56,358 bases of DNA from a bacterium (GTDB lineage Bacteria > SZUA-79 > Acidulodesulfobacterales > Acidulodesulfobacteraceae), in contig JAJYYS010000002.1 in assembly GCA_021800745.1 (NCBI GenBank), forward strand, positions 1 through 56,358, read 5' to 3'. Of this stretch, positions 44,873 through 52,365 are shown in pieces; positions within the stretch are counted from its first letter, which is position 1, and every line of letters begins with the position of its first letter. A program made the position numbers and the translations under genes. Below the pieces are notes generated by a model that worked only from the letters and a program-made list of their open reading frames with translations, was not told the origin of the DNA and did not search any database.

Positions 44873-45739
44873 ATGATGGACGGTTCTTTATATTTTACGG
44901 TTTCTCTGTTTTTCGTACTTGCATCGTTTGCGGGATATTTCATCTTTCTATTTACGGGAAACAAAACTATTTCAAAAATGTCGTTCGGCGTTTTAATCGC
45001 CGGATTTATAATTCAGACGGCCGCATTCGTAGTAAGATGGATTTATGCCTATAAAATAGGCATCGACACTCCGCCGTTAGTGGACCTTTACGACTCCATG
45101 GTTTTCTTCGCGTACGTCATCATATTCGGATTTATCTTAATAAGAATTTTCTACGATTTCGACGCGCTGGGCTTCATAATAACTCTCGTCGCCACGCTTG
45201 CCCTTGCGTTTGCTTCTTTTTCCCCCCTCGCTCCGAGCGCGGTCGAACCTACTATTCCCGCACTTCAAAGCTACTGGCTGATTTACCACATTATGACCCT
45301 GTTCGTGTCTTACGGGGCTTTCGGGGCTTCGTTCGGACTGGGAATACTTTATCTGATTAAGAGCCGCAAAGAAAATAAAAAGCAGGGCAGGTTTCTAACG
45401 CTTCTGCCGGATTCGGCCGTTATAGAAGAAGCGATTTATAAAGTAATAGTATTCGGGCTTGTTTTTTTAACCGCGGGAATAGTCATAGGCGCGGCATGGG
45501 CCGACAGCGCATGGGGCGGTTACTGGAGCTGGGACCCCAAAGAAACATGGTCGCTTATCACGTGGCTTACTTATGTTTTATTTATTCACGCAAGATTCAC
45601 AAAAGGCTGGGGCGGGAAAAAAATGGCGTGGATTGCCGTTATAGGATTTGCAGTAGTCATATTCTGCTATCTCGGCGTCGATTTAATAATTCCGGGACTG
45701 CATTCATATGCGACGCCGGGTTCTACTCCTATTTTATAA
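44873..45739 (+). CDS. ccsA: Cytochrome c biogenesis protein CcsA (heme handling, WWD domain)
   Basis: A 288-residue polytopic protein. The start is ATG 44873, 7 bases after GAGGA at 44861-44865; an upstream TTG at 44852 has no ribosome site. It has about eight membrane spans and the tryptophan-rich WWD segment WADSAWGGYWSWDPKETWSLITWL near residue 210. Likely heme-ligating histidines lie in LIYHIMTLFVSYGAF, LFIHARFTKGWGG and GLHSYATPGS. CcsA and ResB together form the system II cytochrome c synthetase. The pair is operonic. Confidence 0.94.
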   Translation: MMDGSLYFTVSLFFVLASFAGYFIFLFTGNKTISKMSFGVLIAGFIIQTAAFVVRWIYAYKIGIDTPPLVDLYDSMVFFAYVIIFGFILIRIFYDFDALGFIITLVATLALAFASFSPLAPSAVEPTIPALQSYWLIYHIMTLFVSYGAFGASFGLGILYLIKSRKENKKQGRFLTLLPDSAVIEEAIYKVIVFGLVFLTAGIVIGAAWADSAWGGYWSWDPKETWSLITWLTYVLFIHARFTKGWGGKKMAWIAVIGFAVVIFCYLGVDLIIPGLHSYATPGSTPIL

Positions 45740-45748
45740 TATAAATTT

Positions 45749-47083
45749 ATGAATAATACTGGCGAAAAAAACTTTGAAGCAGTAGTTCTGCCTTTCAGGC
45801 CTTATATTTACGACGTCAGGTCTGCCGGAGATATTAAAAACTTAACCGCTCCGCCGTACGACGTGATAAGCAAAGAACTTCAGGACGACCTTTACGGAAG
45901 GTCGGAATACAATATAGTCCGGCTTGAGTTCGGAAAGGAAGAAGGCGGCGACGGCGGAGCTGAAAATAAATATAAGAGGGCGGCCCTATTATTTAATGAA
46001 TGGATATCCAAAGGCATTTTAAAAAGGGAAGATAAGGACTCTATTTATATTTACGTTCAAAAATTTACCGCCGATAACGTTTCTTACGAAAGAATAGGAT
46101 TTTTATCTCTTTTCCGCCTGCCGGAAACAAAAGAGAACGGCTCTATTTACGGCCACGAAGCCACGCTTTCGAAGCCTAAGGAAGACAGGTTCAAGCTTAT
46201 GGAAGCCGCTAACGCCAACTTCAGCCCTATCTTTTCCGTGTTCGAGGATAAAAATTCCGACGTTTTAAATATTTTAAAGAAATCCATGGAAGACGGAGCG
46301 GCAGAAAAACTTTTCGATTTTACCGACGATAACGGCATAATAAACGTTCTTTACAGGCTCGGCGGCGAAGCCGTTATAGCGCATATTCAAAGCGCGATGG
46401 CGCATAAGCCGGTTTATATAGCCGACGGACACCACAGGTTCGAAACCTGCATTAATTACAGGGATTACGTAAAAAAAGAAGGATTGGACAAAAAAGGAAT
46501 CGACGCTGATTTCTGCCTTATGTATTTTGCGCCCTCAAATCAGGACGGACTCGTCATTCTGCCTACGCACAGAGGCATAAAAGGAAAAAATATAAATATC
46601 GAAAACCTGCTTGAAAGCATAAAAGATAATTTCGACTATAAAGAAACTAATTTCGACGATTTGCTTAATGAAAACAAAAAATCCGGCAAAAACTCAGTTT
46701 CTTTCGGGTTTGCCCACAAATCCGGAAGGGCTTTCATTTTATCGTTTCGGGAAGGCGGCGGAAATAAAGGGAACAAAGAGAACGGCAACCCCTTGGAGAG
46801 TTTAGACGTTTCGGTTCTGCAGGAACATATATTGAAAAAAGCTCTCGGCATAACGCAGGAGGAAATAGACACGCAGAAATATCTCGTATATGAAAAGGAC
46901 CCGCAAAAAGCTTTAGAAAAAGTAAAGCGGGGGGATTTGGAAGCTGTTTTCTTTATGAATCCCACGAAAATAGAAGACGTAATAAAAATCGCTTCGCTAA
47001 ATCTGAGGATGCCGCAAAAATCTACATATTTTTATCCGAAAATAATCAGCGGATTGGTTATTAACCCGCTGAGCGTTAAATAA
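45749..47083 (+). CDS. DUF1015 family protein
   Basis: A 444-residue member of the DUF1015 family: N-terminal VLPFRPYIYDVRSAGDIKNLTAPPYDVIS and the hallmark IADGHHRFETCINYRDYV near residue 228. The family is widespread in anaerobes and its enzymatic role is not established. It starts 9 bases after ccsA and so probably shares its transcript; this association with cytochrome biogenesis may be incidental. A Gly/Asn/Lys-rich insertion (EGGGNKGNKENGN) lies near residue 348. It converges on the signal-peptide protein with a 20-base gap. Confidence 0.88.
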   Translation: MNNTGEKNFEAVVLPFRPYIYDVRSAGDIKNLTAPPYDVISKELQDDLYGRSEYNIVRLEFGKEEGGDGGAENKYKRAALLFNEWISKGILKREDKDSIYIYVQKFTADNVSYERIGFLSLFRLPETKENGSIYGHEATLSKPKEDRFKLMEAANANFSPIFSVFEDKNSDVLNILKKSMEDGAAEKLFDFTDDNGIINVLYRLGGEAVIAHIQSAMAHKPVYIADGHHRFETCINYRDYVKKEGLDKKGIDADFCLMYFAPSNQDGLVILPTHRGIKGKNINIENLLESIKDNFDYKETNFDDLLNENKKSGKNSVSFGFAHKSGRAFILSFREGGGNKGNKENGNPLESLDVSVLQEHILKKALGITQEEIDTQKYLVYEKDPQKALEKVKRGDLEAVFFMNPTKIEDVIKIASLNLRMPQKSTYFYPKIISGLVINPLSVK

Positions 47084-47103
47084 ATTCCGGTTTCTATGTG
47101 TTT

Positions 47104-47637
47104 CTATTTGCCGTAATTACCGTCCGGAGACATCGAAGGCATAACCGCTTCCTGTAAAATAGAATTATTTCCGTAAATATACTGCATTATATAAATAACT
47201 TTCCCTACGTTTCTCCCGTATTGCAATTTTTCATAAACATTAGGAACGTATTTGATTGTTTTAAACAGTATCGGATATCCGTAAAGGTTTTTCTTAATCA
47301 GCGAGCTTAAAGGTATTACCGCAGAATCGTTAGAAACCGCAAATTCCAGCCAGCATACTCCGCCGGCGTTGAATACGGCTTCGTATTTAACGTTATTTTT
47401 AGTATATTCGTATGCCTTTATCCCCGAGTTTTTATAATTATACTGCGAAAGGCCGGGCTGAATAATATATAATTTATTCAGATGAATCCTTTTCATGTGA
47501 TATTTTGCCTTCATTTTTTTTAAAGTACCGCCTACTTCGGCATGCGCTTTATCGCAGTTAAAAGAATTAAATGCAATGGAAATACCTGCGATAATAAGCA
47601 TAGAAAATAAAATCTTCATTTTCATTTTCATTTTCAT
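47104..47637 (-). CDS. Secreted protein of unknown function, last gene of the VWA-phosphatase-kinase operon
   Basis: A 177-residue protein with a signal peptide (ILFSMLIIAGISIAFNS..AHA). The start codon lies in a 6-bp repeat: four successive ATG codons alternate with AAA, giving MKMKMKMK. The first ATG, 7 bases after GGAG, is used here. The mature part has scattered Tyr, Lys and Asn and a single Cys in AGGVCWLEFAV; no known domain was recognised. It is 31 bases downstream of the cytochrome-kinase gene on the same strand. Because the kinase has a periplasmic sensor domain, a periplasmic partner role is possible but not shown. Confidence 0.75.
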   Translation of the reverse strand: MKMKMKMKILFSMLIIAGISIAFNSFNCDKAHAEVGGTLKKMKAKYHMKRIHLNKLYIIQPGLSQYNYKNSGIKAYEYTKNNVKYEAVFNAGGVCWLEFAVSNDSAVIPLSSLIKKNLYGYPILFKTIKYVPNVYEKLQYGRNVGKVIYIMQYIYGNNSILQEAVMPSMSPDGNYGK

Positions 47638-47668
47638 TTTTTGTCTCCTTTTTTACTTACTTGTTATA

Positions 47669-49342
47669 TTACTTTAAACTTTCCAGCCAGCCTGATATCT
47701 GCGCAACTTCTTCGGAAGGCATATTAGGATTAGGCGGCATAGACGAACTAGGATGCTTAATCTGGTTTTCTATCTGAGAATAACTTAACCGCGAACCTAT
47801 ATGCGAAAGATTATAGCCGCCCTGTTTTCCTTTTCCGTATATCGTGTGACAGTAAAAACATCCAGACATGCTGAAATCTTCATAGCCGGAACCGCTGAAT
47901 ACCCGATGAGACGGCTGAGGCAGGGTGAATCTCCTTATCGGTGCCGGAGCATATGCTATCTTCTGGCGCGGTGCCGGAGCAGATGCCGCCGTACGGGGCG
48001 GCGCGGAAGCAGATGTTATCTTAGGGCGCGGCGCGGAAGCGGAAGCATATGCCGCCGTACGGGGCGACACATGGGTTTCAATGTTTTTAGACAAAATTTT
48101 AATACCGCTTTCAGAATTTTTATTTTTCCGCCCGTTTTTTTTAGTTCCGTTTTTAAAATAATAGTAACGCCAGCCGGCATATATTCCTGAAGAAGCAATA
48201 ACAATTATAGCCGTTATAAATACTAAAATCAATTTCACGTTTTTATTGGAATACACCGGAGTTATCGGGGTTACCGGGGTTCCGGTTCCTGCGCCTGCAG
48301 CGGCTTCGTAAGGAGATGTTTTTTTTCCATATAATTCTTCCGAACCCGCATCCGGAATAATCCGTAAGGTTCGATTCGAAATCCCTGACTGAGGAGAAAC
48401 AGCGCCTTCGGGAGGTTTTTCAAATTCGTCGAGCAGTTTCATCAACTCTGCGGTATTCTGTATTCTTTCCGGTATTTTTATAGACAGGCCTTTATCTAAA
48501 ATATATTTTAATCGTTCGTTTATTCCCGAAAAATCTATACTTATTCCTCCGACTAATTCTGTGACTTCCGGCGGCGGAAATCCCTTTAAAAGAGCATATA
48601 ATGTAGCGCATATTGCATATACGTCGGTATATTCGCCTCTTTTCCCTTTGCCGCCGTATTGTTCTAGAGGAGCATAACCCGGCGTTAAAATTTTTTCGTA
48701 AGTTTTAGTTTTATCGGCGGCAAAAACTCTTGAAGAACCGAAATCTATAATTTTGATATCTCCGCTATTTTTAAGTATAATATTTTCCGGTTTTATATCC
48801 TGATGGAGAAGACCCGCTGAATGGATCATTCCTACTGCTTTTGTAATCTGTTCTATATATCGGACGGCGTCTTGTTCGCCTGTTTTTCCCAGAAGAGACG
48901 ACAAAGGCGTCCCCTCTATATATTCCATAACTATATAGACTGTGTCGTTTTCTTCGATTACGTCATAAACATCGACAATGCCGGGGTTTTTTAATTTTGC
49001 TATCGATTTTGCTTCATTTTTAAAATTTTGAAGATTTTCGTTATTATCGAGCGTAGGCGGGATAGTTACATTATTGCCCGTCCTGGTGGCTATGCCGTCA
49101 GGGAAATATTCTTTTATAGCGACTTTTCTGTCGAGTTTTTCGTCGTAAGCAAGATAAGTTATTCCAAAACCGCCCTGACCTAAGATTTTTTCTATTTTAT
49201 ACTTCGAAAAAATAATACTTCCTTCTTCAAGCGCAATGTTGGAATAACCGCTTCCTATGCCTGCGGCTATATCTCCCCCGCATATCGGGCATTTAGAAGC
49301 ATTATCGGGTATAAGCGACGAACAATAAGGACAATTTATCAT
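47669..49342 (-). CDS. Transmembrane Ser/Thr protein kinase with N-terminal zinc ribbon and C-terminal cytochrome c domain
   Basis: A 557-residue protein. A zinc ribbon (Cys4, 7, 18, 21) is followed by a Hanks-type kinase at about 48-310: GQGGFG at 55-60, Lys77 in VAIK, HQD at 180-182 with Asn187, DFG at 200-202, and APLEQYG. T325 (SNRTLRI) lies in the juxtamembrane region. One membrane span (about 369-392) is followed by an Ala/Pro/Arg-rich linker and a C-terminal domain with CFYCH at 495-499, a CxxCH heme site. MPP (535) and NMP (541) offer possible axial Met ligands, and EVAQISGWLESLK matches the last helix of small cytochromes c. The kinase is thus cytoplasmic and the heme periplasmic. 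All catalytic residues are present. Operon with VWA and PP2C genes; resB-ccsA is nearby. I know of no described family with this fusion. Confidence 0.87.
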   Translation of the reverse strand: MINCPYCSSLIPDNASKCPICGGDIAAGIGSGYSNIALEEGSIIFSKYKIEKILGQGGFGITYLAYDEKLDRKVAIKEYFPDGIATRTGNNVTIPPTLDNNENLQNFKNEAKSIAKLKNPGIVDVYDVIEENDTVYIVMEYIEGTPLSSLLGKTGEQDAVRYIEQITKAVGMIHSAGLLHQDIKPENIILKNSGDIKIIDFGSSRVFAADKTKTYEKILTPGYAPLEQYGGKGKRGEYTDVYAICATLYALLKGFPPPEVTELVGGISIDFSGINERLKYILDKGLSIKIPERIQNTAELMKLLDEFEKPPEGAVSPQSGISNRTLRIIPDAGSEELYGKKTSPYEAAAGAGTGTPVTPITPVYSNKNVKLILVFITAIIVIASSGIYAGWRYYYFKNGTKKNGRKNKNSESGIKILSKNIETHVSPRTAAYASASAPRPKITSASAPPRTAASAPAPRQKIAYAPAPIRRFTLPQPSHRVFSGSGYEDFSMSGCFYCHTIYGKGKQGGYNLSHIGSRLSYSQIENQIKHPSSSMPPNPNMPSEEVAQISGWLESLK

Positions 49343-49354
49343 AAATTAACATCC

Positions 49355-50737
49355 TCAGGAAATTCGCTTAATAATAAGCGCGGAAGCATTGTCTGAAGCG
49401 CCTTTTTCCACCGCCGCGGCGACAAGCGCGTCTGCAATATATTGAGCATCCGGTGTGCGGTTTTGAACCGAATTAACGCTGTCGTTTAAAATTGCCTTAA
49501 AATCTTTTTCTTCTATTTCCGACCATATACCGTCGCATACAATTAAAAGTAAATCGTCTTTTTCTAAAATTTCGGTTTTTTTACCGATTGTTTTTTGCAA
49601 GTCGTCAAAATATTCATCCTGCCTGTTTCTGACAATCCCTAAAGATTTTAAAATTTTATTTCTGTCGGAGCTGTTTTTTGCCTCTTCTTCCGTCATATTT
49701 CCGCTGGATATCATAAGAGCGACATATGAGTGGTCTTTAGTAAGCTTTATCAGTTCCGGTTCAAGTTCAGCTTTAGCTTTAGAACCTGTCCAGAGATAAG
49801 CCCTCGAATCGCCGACATGCGCCAATGCAAACATTTCATTTTTAAAAACTACTCCTATAAAAGTGCATCCGCCGTCTTTTCCGGCAAGTTCGTCAAAAAC
49901 GTTATTATTAGCCCGCCATGCCATATCTAAGACTAAATCGTTAAGTCCAGCGGAGAAGTCCGCAGAACCTTCGGGAATTTTTAAAAAACCTTCTACGGCG
50001 GCTTTGCTTGCAAGTTCGCCCGCCGCCATCCCGCCCATTCCGTCTGCGAGGCATGCTCTTAATAATACGGTTCTGCCCTTAAAATCTAAAGTGTTTTCAA
50101 TAGCATATCCGCAGCTGTCTTCGTCTATAGGCCTGTCTGTGTTTAATCCGACGGTAGATGACATCCCGATATCGAATCTTACCGGTATTTTTCTTTCTTC
50201 CTCGATATTTTTTAAATAATTAAGCGCTTCTTCGATATTGAATCTTTCTTCGGCTTTTGCGAGCGTTTTTGCTATAAACTGGGGAAAACCGGGTATCCCG
50301 ATATTTGAAATATAATTTGAAATATTAACATCAACATTGTAAGAATTTATAGTTTCTCCGGTTAAAAATTTATAAGCCAGAAGCCCCAAAACATAGACCC
50401 CCTCTTTTCCGGTTGCAGATTCGTGCATTAAAACTTCAGGGGCGACAAAATCTCTTGGCGAATACATTTTTTTGCCTATTTCGCATACGTCCGGAAGTAT
50501 ATTTAATTTAATTTTGTTTTTATATATATATAAAGAATCGGGATTAATATACAAAACTGATAAATTTTTTTTATTAAAAGCCGCTATCATTTCGGCAATT
50601 TCAAGGATATATCGAACTATTCCGCTTATTTCTTCTTTTTTCGAAGGAATTACAAATTCATATTTTTTGTATTCTTTTAACGGTCTCATACCGGTTTCAA
50701 CCGAATACATCTTTTCTTCCGGAGCCGATTCCTGCAT
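49355..50737 (-). CDS. PP2C-family Ser/Thr phosphatase with N-terminal pseudokinase-like domain
   Basis: A 460-residue protein. The C-terminal part (about 215-460) is a PP2C phosphatase with TDRPIDEDS, ADGMGGMAAGE, LAHVGDSRAYLW, LTKDHS, ICDGIW and SDNASALII. The metal-binding aspartates are intact. The N-terminal 210 residues look like the C-lobe of a protein kinase (LSVLYINPDSLYIYKNKIKL, FVAPEVL, YVLGLLAYKFLTGE, IAKTLAKAEERFNIEEALNYLK). They lack the glycine loop, HRD and DFG, so it is probably a pseudokinase used for binding. It lies 36 bases after the VWA gene and 12 bases before the kinase gene. Likely counteracts the kinase. Confidence 0.85.
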   Translation of the reverse strand: MQESAPEEKMYSVETGMRPLKEYKKYEFVIPSKKEEISGIVRYILEIAEMIAAFNKKNLSVLYINPDSLYIYKNKIKLNILPDVCEIGKKMYSPRDFVAPEVLMHESATGKEGVYVLGLLAYKFLTGETINSYNVDVNISNYISNIGIPGFPQFIAKTLAKAEERFNIEEALNYLKNIEEERKIPVRFDIGMSSTVGLNTDRPIDEDSCGYAIENTLDFKGRTVLLRACLADGMGGMAAGELASKAAVEGFLKIPEGSADFSAGLNDLVLDMAWRANNNVFDELAGKDGGCTFIGVVFKNEMFALAHVGDSRAYLWTGSKAKAELEPELIKLTKDHSYVALMISSGNMTEEEAKNSSDRNKILKSLGIVRNRQDEYFDDLQKTIGKKTEILEKDDLLLIVCDGIWSEIEEKDFKAILNDSVNSVQNRTPDAQYIADALVAAAVEKGASDNASALIIKRIS

Positions 50738-50773
50738 TATTCCCCTATACCTTTATATTTTCCTTATATTTGG

Positions 50774-52207
50774 TTAAGTCCCTGCAAGTTTTCTTATCTG
50801 CTCATCGGACAGCCCGTCTTTTTCCGAACCTATTTTAACTGTTTTTGTTTTTGAACCTATCCTGAGAGTTTTTGATGTTCCGCTGCTTATGGTATTATTT
50901 TCTCTTATTTCGTTTTGCGCATGTTCTATTATTTTAGTCATGGCGCCGTTTCCGAGCTTAATCGTCATACGCCTTGCCATATCGAGCGTTCTTGAGGCGC
51001 CAGAAGGGTCGTCCGCAGCTTCTTGTATTGCTTTTTCCATTAATCCGCCGATATTTCTTTGCTGAACCCACTGCATAACCTCCTGGTCTATAACGGAGGC
51101 TTTTGATTCGTCCGTCGTAAATTCGACTATAACGTCTTCGGGAGGATTTTCGCCTCTGTAATTTTCGCCCGGAACATCGTATGTCAAACTCAACTGCATA
51201 AGGCGGGATTTCAGAGATTTGCGTTCAGGTATAGTAGATTCTATTATAAACACCGTATTTTCTCCGGTATTTATGCCGCCTAAGGAATGCGGCTTTATAC
51301 CGGTATCCACTTCCGAGACTTCCGGATAGACCCTGGTTATCCTATCTACTACAACGTCTTTTGCGGTATTTATAGTCATGGATACCCCCGTAAGCGTTTC
51401 GTTTACGGCGCGGTCCAACTCTTTTATCATAATTTCCGGAATATCGGACGGCTTAATAGCTATATTGCCTGCCGGATTATTTGCGGTATCCCCTATCTGC
51501 CCGTTTAAAGGTTCGGCCGAAGCGTAAAAAGGCTTTCCCTGAGTTTTATCCGTAATAAAAGTAATCAGGTCTTCGTTCCAGTCCTCGCCTATACCTATAG
51601 CTATTACCGGTATATTTAATTTTGCCAGTTCGTACGATATTTCTCTAGCTAAATCCTCATCGGAGGCCTGTCCGTCAGTGAGCAAAATAATTCTTCTGTT
51701 TCCGGCCTCTTTTGAAATTAAATTTAAAGTTTCTTTTAGCCCTGCGCCCATACAGGTTCCGCCGCTATAATTCACAAGGCTTTCGACGGCTTGAGCTATT
51801 TCGTCTTTATTTTTATCCTCTGCGTTTGTAAAAGGCAGTAAAACTTCTGCATTATCGTCAAACTTAACGAGGCTGATTCTGTCGGTATTTTTTAATTTGG
51901 ACGAACTAACGAATTTTTTTAATCCGCCGATTAAAATTCCTATTTTGGATTTGGAATCTACGGCAGTTGCCATATTATGAGTATTTCCGTCTAAAGTTTC
52001 GATTTTTCCAGTATTTACGGGCGAACCGGAAATAATCTCCCGCATAGACCCTGAAGTATCTACGATAAAAGCTATAGATAGCGGCAAATTAGGACCGGAT
52101 TCCAGCTTTGTTCCGAGTTTTAATTCTATAAAAAGCTTTTGGTCCTGGGTATCCGCCATTAAATAATTTCTGTGCGGGATAACATTTACGTCAAGCACTT
52201 TGGACAT
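50774..52207 (-). CDS. VWA-domain protein, first gene of the phosphorylation operon
   Basis: A 477-residue protein with a von Willebrand A domain at about 40-230: MIDAS motif FIVDTSGSM (DxSxS), TCMGAGL with the MIDAS Thr, and LLTDGQASDED. No signal peptide or membrane span, so it is probably cytoplasmic. After a beta-rich middle the C-terminal tail contains two similar threonine motifs, KTLRIG (T447) and KTVKIG (T456), spaced nine residues apart; the kinase has NRTLRI in its own linker. These look like phosphorylation sites. GGAG lies 8 bases before the ATG. VWA-PP2C-kinase triads are known (for example around TerY-like proteins). Confidence 0.85.
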   Translation of the reverse strand: MSKVLDVNVIPHRNYLMADTQDQKLFIELKLGTKLESGPNLPLSIAFIVDTSGSMREIISGSPVNTGKIETLDGNTHNMATAVDSKSKIGILIGGLKKFVSSSKLKNTDRISLVKFDDNAEVLLPFTNAEDKNKDEIAQAVESLVNYSGGTCMGAGLKETLNLISKEAGNRRIILLTDGQASDEDLAREISYELAKLNIPVIAIGIGEDWNEDLITFITDKTQGKPFYASAEPLNGQIGDTANNPAGNIAIKPSDIPEIMIKELDRAVNETLTGVSMTINTAKDVVVDRITRVYPEVSEVDTGIKPHSLGGINTGENTVFIIESTIPERKSLKSRLMQLSLTYDVPGENYRGENPPEDVIVEFTTDESKASVIDQEVMQWVQQRNIGGLMEKAIQEAADDPSGASRTLDMARRMTIKLGNGAMTKIIEHAQNEIRENNTISSGTSKTLRIGSKTKTVKIGSEKDGLSDEQIRKLAGT

Positions 52208-52365
52208 AACGCCTGCTCCCTTATTATCGATATAAAAACCGATATAAAAATATAAATTATATTATTTATTTATTATATAATTTAAAGAATTTATGTCAAT
52301 CTTAATTATATTAACTAAAATATTAAATTATTGTCAGTATTTTTTTTTAATGATATAATTTTTTT

